Below are positions 15,167 through 23,186 of a DNA stretch of 47,154 nt, in pieces (positions within the stretch are counted from its first letter, which is position 1; every line of letters starts with the position of its first letter). Below the pieces are notes generated by a model, which saw only the letters and a list, made by a program, of their open reading frames with translations, searched no databases and was not told the origin of the DNA. The position numbers and the translations under genes are program-made. Source of the DNA: an uncultured Eubacteriales bacterium (GTDB lineage Bacteria > Bacillota > Clostridia > Oscillospirales > Oscillospiraceae); the NCBI GenBank assembly GCA_900546485.1, contig URDK01000008.1, positions 1 to 47,154 on the forward strand, given 5' to 3'.

Positions 15167-16789
15167 ATGGCAAATACAGGTGTGATAAGGCAAAAAGCGC
15201 ATAATGCCCAACTCATTTACGACGATCTGCTCAGCACCCTTGGTATGCAGGCCATACCCACAACCTTTGTTGCGGATGAGGAGCGCCACGGTATGCTCTC
15301 GCAGGTCTGTGTTAGTGCCAACCCCTTCCCCTTTCCGCTCAACTTTGTGCTGACAAAGCTGCGGATACCTGCGGTGCGCAAGCTCTTTGAGCCCGAGATA
15401 ATACCCCAGACCAGTGCGATAGCCGCCGTGCTGGCCGCGTGCAGCAACGCTGCCACCGAGATCGGCGCTCTGCGCGGAGACGACGTCTCAGGAGCGCAGA
15501 TCCGCTGCGACCTGGTCTTTGCGGGACTTCAGGCCGTCAGGCTGTACATGTCCGACCACAAGCACTGCAAGGAGTTCACCCGCTCCCGCGTGCAGTCGGC
15601 CATCCGCGTGAACAACGCGCTCAACGGCTCCATGCACAAATTCCGTGCCCGCGACGGGCGCGACGTGTCCTTCCACGTCTACTATCAGAGCCAGCAGGAG
15701 CGCCTGGTCAAGGCCCTGGGCCTGGCGAAGCCCTCCTCCGAATACGGCTTCTTCTCCCTGAAGAAGGACATGAAGGAGATCGCGGCCAAGGTCGCCACGA
15801 AGGACGCGATGGAGCTCGAGGACCTGAGCTTCGACTGCGGCGCCTGCGGCTGCATGATACGCAGCCGCGAGGAGTGGGAGGCCAGCGAGGTCGGCAAGGC
15901 CGTCATCTCCATGCCGCTCATCCGCACGGAGAAGCTCTCCGAGTCCGAAGCCCCCGACTGGGGCCGTCCGAGCTCCCGCGGCCCGCTCTCCGGCATCCGT
16001 GTGCTGGATCTCACCCACATCATCGCCGGCCCCGCCTGCTCGCGCATCCTGGCCGAGTACGGCGCTGACGTGCTGCTGGTCCGCCGCGGCGACTTCAAGC
16101 ACCAGGAGCAGGCCATGCTCGAGTTCGACGGCTGGGCTGGCAAGCACTCCATCCAGCTCGACTTCAATATCCCCGAGCAGCTTGAGCGCGCAAAGCAGCT
16201 CATCCGCGAGGCGGATGTGGTCACCTATTCCTATCAGAACGGCTGCATGGACAAATTCGGTCTCTCCGAGGCGGATATCCGCGCGCTCAACCCGAACATC
16301 ATATACGCCAACCTCAACTGCTTCTCCGACACGGTGTGGAAGGACCGTCCGGGCTGGGCGCCCTGCGCTGAGGACATCACGGGCCTCTCCGTGCGCAACG
16401 GCTCGCTCGAGCAGCCGCAGAACCTCAACGGCGTGCCGCTGGACTACTTCCCCGGCTTCATTCTCGCCCTCGGCACCCTGCGCGCCATCGCGCAGCGCCT
16501 GAAGGAAGGCGGCGGCTACAAGGTCACCACCTCCCTCACCCGCGGTGCGCAGTACCTGCACGAGTGCGCCGACCTCTGCGAGAGCGGAAAGGGCGCCGTG
16601 CACACGAGCTCCGTTGCCGTCCGCAGCAAGGACAAGGTCTGGGACAGCGTGTTCCAGTATGTCAAGGGCTGTGCCACAGGCGGCGAGTGCGGCTTCTCCG
16701 CGCCCCCGGTAGTGAACACCGCCTACCCCGCCGACGAGCGCAACCTGATCTTCACCGACGGCTGCACCGGCTGGAACCAGGAGAGGTAA
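15167..16789 (+). CDS. Family III CoA-transferase (CaiB/BaiF), two-part form
   Basis: A 540-residue protein. Residues from about 272 show the family III N-terminal signature (PLSGIRVLDLTHIIAGPACS) and the usual LDFNIPEQ, ADVVTYSYQNG and LNPNIIYANLN blocks. Residues 1-260 carry what looks like a C-terminal-type half (FRARDGRDVSFH, then CMIRSREEWEASEVGKAV). This order is known to me mainly from fungal CaiB/BaiF-like proteins. The position of the catalytic aspartate (RPGYD in typical enzymes) reads RPGWA, with Ala at 398, so standard acyl-CoA transfer is doubtful. AGGAGG lies ten bases before ATG 15167. It is monocistronic, and its substrate is unknown. Confidence 0.75.
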   Translation: MANTGVIRQKAHNAQLIYDDLLSTLGMQAIPTTFVADEERHGMLSQVCVSANPFPFPLNFVLTKLRIPAVRKLFEPEIIPQTSAIAAVLAACSNAATEIGALRGDDVSGAQIRCDLVFAGLQAVRLYMSDHKHCKEFTRSRVQSAIRVNNALNGSMHKFRARDGRDVSFHVYYQSQQERLVKALGLAKPSSEYGFFSLKKDMKEIAAKVATKDAMELEDLSFDCGACGCMIRSREEWEASEVGKAVISMPLIRTEKLSESEAPDWGRPSSRGPLSGIRVLDLTHIIAGPACSRILAEYGADVLLVRRGDFKHQEQAMLEFDGWAGKHSIQLDFNIPEQLERAKQLIREADVVTYSYQNGCMDKFGLSEADIRALNPNIIYANLNCFSDTVWKDRPGWAPCAEDITGLSVRNGSLEQPQNLNGVPLDYFPGFILALGTLRAIAQRLKEGGGYKVTTSLTRGAQYLHECADLCESGKGAVHTSSVAVRSKDKVWDSVFQYVKGCATGGECGFSAPPVVNTAYPADERNLIFTDGCTGWNQER

Positions 16790-16796
16790 ACAAAAA

Positions 16797-16837
16797 CAAA
16801 AAGGCCGCCCCTCAAATGAGGGGCGGCAATTCTTTTT
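16797..16837. terminator. Bidirectional terminator between convergent genes
   Basis: A 10-bp stem GCCGCCCCTC (16804-16813) with GAGGGGCGGC (16818-16827) and loop AAAT. T-rich runs follow on both strands, so it can end both the CoA-transferase and the NlpC/P60 transcripts. Confidence 0.92.
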
Positions 16838-16850
16838 CTGTTTCTCTCTG

Positions 16851-17723
16851 TCAGGAAGCGATGCGCCTCGCGCCGACGTACATGCGGGAGTAATAGTCCT
16901 CATCCAGACCGGAGATGGTCACGTAGCCGCAGCCGGAGCTGCTGTGGATGAACTCGCCGTCGCCTATGTAGATGCCGACGTGGCCTATGCTCTCGGAGGA
17001 GCTGGCGAAGAACACCGCGTCGCCTATCTGGAGTTCGCTCTTGTCCACCGCGGTGCCGTTGGAGTACATCGCGGCCGCAGTGCGGTTGACGGTGTAACCG
17101 AAGTTCTTGAAGACATAGCCCACAAAGCCGGAGCAGTCAAAGCCGGAGGGGCTGGAGCCGCCCCAGACGTAGGGCGTGCCGAGGAACTGGCTGGCGAACT
17201 CGACTATCTGCTCGCCCAGAGAAGCCGTCGCCGTGGAGGCGGAAGCTTCAATTTCAGTGAGGGAGATATAGTCCCCGCGTATGTAGCCGGTCGCGCCGCC
17301 GGCGGAGACCTTGTACCACTCGCCCGAGACGCCGATTATATCGACGCACTCGCCGTAGGAGGTAACGCGGACTATCTCGCTGTCCGTGCTGGCCGCGGCG
17401 CGCATACGCACGCCCGTGCCGCTGACCCAACCCTGGGCCGTGAGCTCCATGCTCTCGGAGAAGCTGAGGTAGTCGGCGGACATATATCCGCTCTCTCCGT
17501 CGTAACTGACCTTGTACCAGCCGCTGCCGGTGTCGGCTTCGACTATGAGGTTCGTGCCCTGACCTACCGTAGCAATTATCGCGTTGTCAGTCCCGGCTCC
17601 CGTTCTGAGGTTTACCGCCGTCGTGGTCTCGGCTCCGCCGATGCAGTCGGCCTTCGCACCCACGATGAGCGCGCAAACACACAGCGCCCCTGCTGCCAGC
17701 GGACGCACTATTTTCTCTCTCAT
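16851..17723 (-). CDS. Secreted NlpC/P60 peptidoglycan hydrolase with two SH3 domains
   Basis: A 290-residue exported enzyme. A signal peptide covers about residues 1-26. Two bacterial SH3 domains follow (33-88 and 98-155; note AVNLRTGAGTDN and GVRMRAAASTDS), which bind the wall. The C-terminal NlpC/P60 domain has the catalytic triad candidates C197 (GFDCSGFVGY), H248 (GHVGIYIG) and H260 (EFIHSS). It should cut D-Glu-diamino-acid bonds in stem peptides. The start at ATG 17723 follows AAGGTAAGG. It lies 21 bases after a small gene and is probably cotranscribed with it. Confidence 0.92.
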   Translation of the reverse strand: MREKIVRPLAAGALCVCALIVGAKADCIGGAETTTAVNLRTGAGTDNAIIATVGQGTNLIVEADTGSGWYKVSYDGESGYMSADYLSFSESMELTAQGWVSGTGVRMRAAASTDSEIVRVTSYGECVDIIGVSGEWYKVSAGGATGYIRGDYISLTEIEASASTATASLGEQIVEFASQFLGTPYVWGGSSPSGFDCSGFVGYVFKNFGYTVNRTAAAMYSNGTAVDKSELQIGDAVFFASSSESIGHVGIYIGDGEFIHSSSGCGYVTISGLDEDYYSRMYVGARRIAS

Positions 17724-17744
17724 GGAAATAACCTTACCTTTGCC

Positions 17745-18032
17745 TTATTTGGAGGCCAGCGCGCGGTCAAGCCATACGGACGCCACATCCATTGCAGCGT
17801 AAAGGCTGTTCTTCTCGCTCTTCTTGACCACCCGGTCCCGGCTCTTGAGCTCGGGGTCGGTCAGCTGGAGCTGGACCGCGACCTTGGTGGCAACCTCCAT
17901 GTCCTCAACCTTCTTTGTCTCAAGGATCTGCATCATGATGATGTACTTGTCGGCCATGCTTCCGAAGTAGATGATGTTGTCCTTTCGACGGAGAGGATGT
18001 CCCTTGTATTCAAGCTCTTTGGATGCTGCCAT
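17745..18032 (-). CDS. Small conserved cytoplasmic protein, unknown function
   Basis: A 95-residue soluble protein (YKGHPLRRKDNIIYFGSMAD at the start, then DKYIIMMQILETKKVEDMEV and a C-terminal helix). I recall similar proteins in many Clostridia, always uncharacterised; no catalytic motif is seen. GGGAGGT precedes ATG 18032 and a strong promoter lies just upstream. It heads a two-gene unit with the NlpC/P60 hydrolase, so a link to the cell envelope is possible but is only inference. Confidence 0.75.
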   Translation of the reverse strand: MAASKELEYKGHPLRRKDNIIYFGSMADKYIIMMQILETKKVEDMEVATKVAVQLQLTDPELKSRDRVVKKSEKNSLYAAMDVASVWLDRALASK

Positions 18033-18061
18033 GTTTAATAACCTCCCAACGTTGTAACCGA

Positions 18062-18090
18062 ATTGTAACTCGTTATTTCCGTTTTGTCAA
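18062..18090 (-). promoter_or_regulatory. Promoter of the small gene and NlpC/P60 unit
   Basis: Minus strand TTGACA (18085-18090), 17 bases, TACAAT (18062-18067): near-perfect sigma-A promoter directly after the terminator of the penicillin-binding protein gene. Confidence 0.85.
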
Positions 18091-18102
18091 CCTTTATTCA
18101 CG

Positions 18103-18135
18103 AAAATGTGGGCCGGTATATTTTACCGGCCCACA
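18103..18135 (-). terminator. Terminator of the penicillin-binding protein gene
   Basis: A perfect 12-bp stem TGTGGGCCGGTA (18107-18118) with its complement (18124-18135), a 5-base loop and TTTT on the minus strand. Confidence 0.88.
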
Positions 18136-18159
18136 TAACGCACTGATTTTTTGCCTGTT

Positions 18160-20361
18160 TCAACCGATGATTCCGCCTTCATCGGACGGCTCGACGGGCA
18201 GCGAGGGCTCGACGGGCGGTTCGGTGGTGACGGGGGTCTCCGTAGTGATGGGGGCTTCGGAAACCGTGACATCCGGGCTTTCGGAGACATCTGGCTCCTC
18301 AGACGGGCTGGGGCTGGGGTTATCCTGCTCCTCCTTTTCCTCCGTGAGGTCACCGAAGATCTGCGTGTCGCCGCCTATCCAATCCGCCTGCGGGAAGCTC
18401 TTGTACTCGAGCCCGGCGTGCACCTGCTGCATGACGCGCCTCCATACCTGGGCGGCGGGGTTGCCGTAGATGCTTATCTTCTCAGGCTGGTCAAAGCCGG
18501 TCCAGACGACGCCTACGTAGTAGGGCGTGTAACCCGCGAACCAGCGGTTCCAGTTGTAGGACGAGGTGCCGGTCTTGCCCGCGATGGCCTGGCCGGAGAA
18601 CACGGCCTCGCTGCCGGTGCCGTAGTTCGCGGCGCTGTACAGCATGGAGGTGATGTTCGTTGCGGTGCTGGACTTCATGGCGACGTGGGTCTTGGGCTGA
18701 TTGTCGAGTATGATGTTGCCCGCGGCGTCCGTTACCTTGGTATAGGTGCGCGCCTCGGTAAAGATACCGGAGTTGTCAAAGGTGCAGTAGGCCTGTGCCA
18801 TCTCCAGAACGCTGACACCGTTTGTGAGCTCGCCCATGGAGAGCGAAGCGTAGTTGTAGTCGTCTGCCACGAGGCTGGTGATGCCCAGTTTGTTCTTGAG
18901 GAAGTTGGTGGAAGCATCGAGCCCGAGCTTGTCGAGCACCTGTGCGGCGACGGTGTTGATGGAGAGGCGCACGGCGTCAGAGATGGTGATTATGCCGCGG
19001 TAGGTGAAGTCGGAGTTGTTGGGGTACCAGGTGTCCTGGGACATCTCGACCTCCTCCCTCGGCGCGTCGTTGACGAGCGTGGAAGGCGTTATGAGGCCCA
19101 GCTCTATGGCCGGTGCGTAAACCGCGAGCGGCTTGAATGAAGAACCGGGGGCGCGCAGTGCGTCCGTAGCGCGGTTGAGCACCAGGTTGCCCGTCTTTTC
19201 ACCCACGCCGCCGGACATGGCCACGACCTCGCCCGTGTAGGGGTCCATGATGACCATGGCGGACTGGAGCTGCTGGGATGTGTAGCTGGGCTTGGGGAAA
19301 TTCTCAACGTCGAGATAGACGTTGTCCACGCACTCCTGGATGTAGGGGTCGAGGCAGGAGTAGACGCGGTAACCGCCGTTGTAGAGCAGCTGCCTTGCAG
19401 TGCTCTCACTGATGCCCTTCTGCTCCATGAGGTCCTCAACGACGTCGTCGATGACGGCCTCGACGTAGTAGCTGTATATCTCCTGCTCAGCCACCTCGTT
19501 GTCGGAGCGGGTAAAGACGAGCTCCTCGTTCTTGGCCTCCTCGTACTCCTCGTAGCTGATGTAGCCGAGCTCGTACATGCGGCGCAGAACGGTCTCCTGG
19601 CGCTCCTTGTTGTTCTCCTCGCTGTAGAAGGGGCTGTAATAGGTGGGCAGGTTGACTATGCCGACAATGGACGCGCTCTCGGCCAGCGTGAGCTCGGATG
19701 GCTCCTTGCCAAAGTATTTCTGCGCGGCTGTGTAGATGCCGTCGCAGCCCTCGCCGAAGTAGACGGCGTTGAGATACCACTCGACTATCTGGTCCTTGTC
19801 GTACTTCTTCTCGAATTCGAGGGCCTGGAATATCTCTATGAGCTTTCGCTGTACGGTGACTTCCTTGTTGCCGGTGAGGTTCTTTATGAGCTGCTGCGTA
19901 ATGGTGGAGCCGCCGAAGGAATCGTCGCCGCCGGTGAGCATGGTGAACATGGCGCCGACGGTACGGTACCAGTCCACGCCCTTGTGCTCGTAAAAGCGGT
20001 GGTCCTCGATGGCGACGAGGGCCTTGACGAGGTAGTCGGGGATGTCCTCGAGGTCGACCCAGATGCGGTTTTCAGTACCGTGGAGCGTGGCGAGCTCCTG
20101 ATACTCTCCCGCGCTCGTCTCGCAGTAGATGATGCTCGACTCCGAGAGCTGGTAGTCCGAGAGGGAGACGTCTATGTCCTCCGTAAGGCAGGTCTTGACG
20201 TAGAAAGCGAACACGCAGCCGAGCAGCAGCGTGGTCGTAAGTATCACGAGGAGGACGGTGACGATTATTTTTGCCACAAGGCCGACGGCTCCGACAACGG
20301 TGTCGGCGGCCGTATCGGCGGCTTTGCCGGCGTGAAATTTGAATTTCGGTTCTTTGTCCAT
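18160..20361 (-). CDS. Class A penicillin-binding protein (glycosyltransferase/transpeptidase)
   Basis: A 733-residue bifunctional peptidoglycan synthase. A cytoplasmic N-terminus is followed by one membrane helix at about 29-55. The GT51 domain has catalytic Glu 119 in AIEDHRFYEHKGVDW and the GGSTITQQLIKN motif. The transpeptidase has the SxxK serine at 407 (S407-SF-K410), SIN at 468-470 and KTGT from 596. The tail after about 680 is Pro/Glu/Ser-rich, typical of clostridial PBP1. I choose ATG 20361; an upstream in-frame GTG exists, but GGAGGT sits 12 bases before the ATG. It is a single-gene unit with its own terminator. Confidence 0.95.
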   Translation of the reverse strand: MDKEPKFKFHAGKAADTAADTVVGAVGLVAKIIVTVLLVILTTTLLLGCVFAFYVKTCLTEDIDVSLSDYQLSESSIIYCETSAGEYQELATLHGTENRIWVDLEDIPDYLVKALVAIEDHRFYEHKGVDWYRTVGAMFTMLTGGDDSFGGSTITQQLIKNLTGNKEVTVQRKLIEIFQALEFEKKYDKDQIVEWYLNAVYFGEGCDGIYTAAQKYFGKEPSELTLAESASIVGIVNLPTYYSPFYSEENNKERQETVLRRMYELGYISYEEYEEAKNEELVFTRSDNEVAEQEIYSYYVEAVIDDVVEDLMEQKGISESTARQLLYNGGYRVYSCLDPYIQECVDNVYLDVENFPKPSYTSQQLQSAMVIMDPYTGEVVAMSGGVGEKTGNLVLNRATDALRAPGSSFKPLAVYAPAIELGLITPSTLVNDAPREEVEMSQDTWYPNNSDFTYRGIITISDAVRLSINTVAAQVLDKLGLDASTNFLKNKLGITSLVADDYNYASLSMGELTNGVSVLEMAQAYCTFDNSGIFTEARTYTKVTDAAGNIILDNQPKTHVAMKSSTATNITSMLYSAANYGTGSEAVFSGQAIAGKTGTSSYNWNRWFAGYTPYYVGVVWTGFDQPEKISIYGNPAAQVWRRVMQQVHAGLEYKSFPQADWIGGDTQIFGDLTEEKEEQDNPSPSPSEEPDVSESPDVTVSEAPITTETPVTTEPPVEPSLPVEPSDEGGIIG

Positions 20362-20538
20362 AGGTAAGCCTGCACCTCCGTGCACAGGGTGCGAGTATGA
20401 TAAATGGGGGCACTCACACCATTCTAAAATAAGAGTATATCACATTTGGTCGAAAAGGAGTAGAGGGTTTGTAAACTTTTGCGCGGCGTATTATTTTTGC
20501 CCTTTTGTGGGATAATTTAGCCGAAAGGGGGACAAAAG

Positions 20539-20886
20539 ATGAAGCTCTGGATGAAGCTGGCCGGAACAGCGCTGCTCTTCTGCGTCGCCGTGGGCTGTGC
20601 CTGGGCGGCGCTGGGCGGCATATCAAGCCAGGCCCAGCCGAGCGAGAACACAGCGGTCACGTACAACTATGTGCCCAGCTGCTCGCTGGCGGAGGCGCAG
20701 TATGTCCTGCGCGAGTACGACGGCTGCGTTGCGGTGTTCGCCTCGGTCGGGGACACCTCGCCCATGACGCTGACCGACATAGAAGTCGGCACACTGCGCG
20801 ACGCGGACCGGCAGATACTCAGCACCGGCCTTGCCGTCGCGGACCGCGAGGAACTGCTCACCCTGCTCGAAGACCTCGGCTCATGA
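20539..20886 (+). CDS. Small exported or membrane-anchored protein (BofC-C-like)
   Basis: A 115-residue protein with an N-terminal hydrophobic segment (about 5-30) that could be a signal peptide or anchor. The outer domain has the pattern YVLREYDGCVAVFAS, then TLRDADRQILSTGLAV, then REELLTLLEDLGS. Similar small domains in Clostridia are, in my recollection, related to the BofC C-terminal domain; I hold this loosely. GGGGGAC lies upstream of ATG 20539. It is divergent from the penicillin-binding protein gene and 96 bases upstream of DUF1292. Confidence 0.6.
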   Translation: MKLWMKLAGTALLFCVAVGCAWAALGGISSQAQPSENTAVTYNYVPSCSLAEAQYVLREYDGCVAVFASVGDTSPMTLTDIEVGTLRDADRQILSTGLAVADREELLTLLEDLGS

Positions 20887-20982
20887 GAACAGTTTTCCAT
20901 TAGAAGTCAAGAAAAATACGATTGATTTATTGCAGCGTATGAGTTACAATATGGGCAGAGAAAGATATACGGAGGGGCAGTT

Positions 20983-21276
20983 ATGGACGAAGATTTCGGC
21001 AGCAGCTACATCACCATTGAGGACGAGGAAGGCAACGAGTTCGAGCTCGAGCAGCTCGCCACGATGGAGTTTAACGGCCGCGAATATTCCGCATTTCTCC
21101 CCGCCGACATGAGCGAGGACGACCCCGACTACGGCTATATCATCCTCCGCATTGAGGAGGAGAACGGCGAGGAGCTGTTCTGCTCCGTGGACGATGAGGA
21201 AGAGCTCGTCGCAGTGTACGATAAGTTCATGGAAGAACTTTTCGGCGATGAGACAGACGAGGAAGACGGGGAATAA
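20983..21276 (+). CDS. DUF1292 family protein
   Basis: A 97-residue, very acidic protein (opens DEDFGSSYITIEDEEGNEFE, ends in a Glu/Asp tail) with the DUF1292 pattern: an N-terminal ITIEDEEGNE strand, then GYIILRIEEENGEELFCSVD and a C-terminal helix. This family is widespread in Firmicutes, often near ruvX, and has no settled role. GGAGGGG is five bases before ATG 20983. Confidence 0.88.
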   Translation: MDEDFGSSYITIEDEEGNEFELEQLATMEFNGREYSAFLPADMSEDDPDYGYIILRIEEENGEELFCSVDDEEELVAVYDKFMEELFGDETDEEDGE

Positions 21277-21324
21277 GTTCCCCTCACGCGGCATAGGCTT
21301 TAGTGCCGACCCGCGGCTACAAGG

Positions 21325-21330
21325 TATTAT
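21325..21330 (+). promoter_or_regulatory. -10 element of the probable 6S RNA
   Basis: TATTAT about seven bases before the proposed RNA start. No good -35 is visible at 16-18 bases, so the start point is approximate. Confidence 0.3.
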
Positions 21331-21336
21331 CCTGCC

Positions 21337-21560
21337 CTGTTTGCGGATTTTTTAGGGCCCTTTTAAACCCACATTATTAATAAGGGATGCCACATTCCTG
21401 CGTGAATTGCAGGCCTCCCGGCTCCCCATCTCGAGGGACGTTGGAAGTTGGAAGCGTGGAAGCACAGGAGAGGCGACCCACCTGCCGGAGACGTGCAGGT
21501 TATAATTGGGTCCCCACGGCAGCGGCGGGGAAGCCGGCGACTTTTGTCGCCGGCTTTTTT
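21337..21560 (+). ncRNA. ssrS: Probable 6S RNA
   Basis: A 290-base gap after DUF1292 has no coding signal but is rich in pairing and ends in a strong terminator. The 3' part (AGGCGACCCACCTG at 21473-21486, then a hairpin CACCTG/GCAGGT, TTGGGTCCCCACGGC) follows the layout of the 3' arm of 6S RNA as I know it in Clostridia, and the arm CCTGCGTG (about 21391) can pair back to CACAGGAG (about 21464) around an open central region. 6S RNA binds sigma-70-type RNA polymerase as a promoter mimic. The ends are approximate, and a different structured RNA cannot be excluded without a covariance-model search. Confidence 0.6.
21533..21560 (+). terminator. Terminator of the probable 6S RNA
   Basis: Perfect stem GCCGGCGAC (21533-21541) with GTCGCCGGC (21546-21554), TTTT loop and six Ts. 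Confidence 0.93.
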
Positions 21561-21567
21561 GCGTGCT

Positions 21568-22101
21568 TCAGCCGTCTCTCGTTTTTCGGACCGTTTCGTA
21601 GAACAGAGACGCTATCTCAGACGCATCCGCGCGGTTTTCATCCGAAAGCCATGTGACAGCCGTGTTGAAAAGCGCCCCTATGTACATATACAGCGTGTAC
21701 CTCTCCGTAGAGGAATACAGCATGGAGCCCTCCAGGCTCTCGTGAAAATGGTTGAGCTCCTCCAAAACTGTCAGCGCGAAACCGGAACGGCAGAGGTCGA
21801 GCATATAGTCCCTGTGCCTCTCAAAGAATTGGAAGCTAAGGAGGACGTTATCGTAGGAATAGACACCCTCCGGCCCCTCATGCATCTCATTTCGAAACAG
21901 CTCAAGCACGTCGCGGACCAGGGTGACCAGAACATCCTCCTTGGAATCGTAATTCCTGTAAAAAGATGCTCGCGCAACGCCCGCGCCCCGCACGAGCTCG
22001 GTTATAGTGATATCTGAAAGGCTCTTTGTCTGCATCAGACCAAACAGCGTCTGGATGATGCAGGCCTTGACCCGAAGGTTTTCCTCTTTGCGCTTATCCA
22101 C
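21568..22101 (-). CDS. TetR-family transcriptional regulator
   Basis: A 177-residue repressor-type protein. The N-terminal three-helix DNA-binding domain lies at about 10-60 (SDITITELVRGAGVARASFY is the HTH with FYRNYDSKEDVL after it). The rest is a helical ligand-binding domain. I choose GTG 22101 (GGGGAGG eight bases before it); an ATG at 22134 is possible, but the frame's upstream ATG lies before the promoter. It is divergent from a DegV gene with an operator between them, so it probably controls itself and DegV in response to an unknown, perhaps lipid, ligand. Confidence 0.88.
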   Translation of the reverse strand: MDKRKEENLRVKACIIQTLFGLMQTKSLSDITITELVRGAGVARASFYRNYDSKEDVLVTLVRDVLELFRNEMHEGPEGVYSYDNVLLSFQFFERHRDYMLDLCRSGFALTVLEELNHFHESLEGSMLYSSTERYTLYMYIGALFNTAVTWLSDENRADASEIASLFYETVRKTRDG

Positions 22102-22161
22102 AGGCAGGTCCTCCCCTCTCAATGTGAAACACATCTGCTCTCTTTGACTCACGAGGCGCAA

Positions 22162-22190
22162 TTGAAGTGGTTTCAATAATGTGATACACT
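22162..22190 (+). promoter_or_regulatory. Promoter of the DegV gene
   Basis: TTGAAG (22162-22167), 17 bases, TACACT (22185-22190). The -10 overlaps the left half of the TetR operator. Confidence 0.5.
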
Positions 22191-22207
22191 TGTCTCGCAT
22201 TGTATCA
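22182..22207. promoter_or_regulatory. Putative TetR operator
   Basis: Perfect 7-bp inverted repeat TGATACA (22182-22188) and TGTATCA (22201-22207) with a 12-base centre, placed over the -10 elements of both divergent promoters. Confidence 0.65.
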
Positions 22208-22226
22208 TGAAATCCGACCTTGTCAA
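22199..22226 (-). promoter_or_regulatory. Promoter of the TetR gene
   Basis: Minus strand TTGACA (22221-22226), 16 bases, TACAAT (22199-22204), close to consensus. The -10 shares bases with the right half of the operator, consistent with autoregulation. It also rules out translation from the most upstream in-frame start. Confidence 0.75.
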
Positions 22227-22258
22227 CCAGGGATAAGCGCACCAAGAGGAGCAGACAC

Positions 22259-23128
22259 ATGAAAGTAGCGATCGCGACCGACACAAACAGCAGTATTGGG
22301 CAGCAGGAGGCAAAGGAGATCGGAGCCTATCTGCTGCCCATGCCTGTCATAATAGACGGAAAGGAATACCTTGAGGGCATAGACATCACAAATGCACAGC
22401 TGTATCAGGCGATGACGGAGCACAGGGAGCTCTCCTCCTCTCAGCCCGCGCCTGGGCGGCTGCTGGAATTCTGGGACGGCATTTTGGACAGCGGCTACGA
22501 CGAGCTCGTCTATATACCCATGTCGAGCGGCCTGAGCAATTCGTGCTGCAACGCCATCCAGATGGCCAGGGAGTACGCCGGAAGGGTCCAGGTCGTGGAT
22601 AACCACCGCATCTCACTTGCGCAGGAGGCCTCGGTGCTTAGCGCTTGCAAGCTGGCCGAACAGGGACGCAGCGCGGCGGAGATAAAGTCCTTTCTGGAGG
22701 AACGCGCCTACGATGCGAGTATTTACATAAGCGTGGACTCCATGGAATATCTGAAAAAGGGCGGACGCATCACGCCCGCCGCAGCCGCCTTTGCCTCGGT
22801 GCTGAATGTGAAGCCCGTCCTGACGATCCAGGGCGACAAGCTGGACATATACGCAAAGGTCCGCGGCATGAGGCAGGCAAAGCTGAAGATGATAGAGGCA
22901 ATCCGCCACGACAGGAACACCAGATTTGCCGGTGTACCGGATGAGCAGCTCCGCGTCGAGACAGCCGGCACATTTTGCAGCGAAGAAGATGCCCGGCAGT
23001 GGCGGGAGCTGGTGCAAAGCGAGTTCCCGACGATTCCGGTAAGCTATGTGCAGCTCCCATGCAGCATAGCCTGTCACGTCGGCCTGAACGCCGCCGGGAC
23101 GGGAGTTTTAAAAAAAGAGGTCATGTAA
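22259..23128 (+). CDS. DegV family fatty-acid-binding protein
   Basis: A 289-residue DegV (FakB-like) protein. It has the family hallmarks: KVAIATDTNSSIG at 2-14, the MSSGLSNSC loop that holds the fatty-acid carboxylate, and YLKKGGRITPAAA in the second domain. In Firmicutes such proteins present fatty acids to the FakA kinase for phosphorylation and entry into phospholipid synthesis; no FakA gene is in this window. AGAGGAG lies seven bases before ATG 22259. Its likely control is the divergent TetR, which would fit a fatty-acid-sensing circuit, though that is inference. Confidence 0.92.
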   Translation: MKVAIATDTNSSIGQQEAKEIGAYLLPMPVIIDGKEYLEGIDITNAQLYQAMTEHRELSSSQPAPGRLLEFWDGILDSGYDELVYIPMSSGLSNSCCNAIQMAREYAGRVQVVDNHRISLAQEASVLSACKLAEQGRSAAEIKSFLEERAYDASIYISVDSMEYLKKGGRITPAAAAFASVLNVKPVLTIQGDKLDIYAKVRGMRQAKLKMIEAIRHDRNTRFAGVPDEQLRVETAGTFCSEEDARQWRELVQSEFPTIPVSYVQLPCSIACHVGLNAAGTGVLKKEVM

Positions 23129-23132
23129 AAGG

Positions 23133-23169
23133 AAAGCAGACACCCACAAAGTGGGTGTCTGCTTTTAAA
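23133..23169. terminator. Bidirectional terminator between degV and the opp operon
   Basis: A 15-bp stem (23133-23147 AAAGCAGACACCCAC with 23151-23165) and a 3-base AAA loop, with A/T runs on both sides. It serves two convergent transcripts. Confidence 0.92.
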
Positions 23170-23186
23170 TTGCTTTGAGGTACCTC

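Noticed and set aside
15488..16903. 471-codon minus-strand frame opposite the CoA-transferase gene
   Set aside because: It would cross the bidirectional terminator and overlap two recognised genes; no domain is recognised.
21337..21560. tmRNA, SRP RNA or RNase P RNA instead of 6S RNA
   Set aside because: No tRNA-like ends or tag frame, no SRP tetraloop/GGUCAGG-type domain, and the stretch is too short and lacks RNase P core motifs.
22102..22284. Longer TetR protein starting at 22284
   Set aside because: The added residues derive from the divergent promoter and operator region and would lie upstream of the predicted transcription start.
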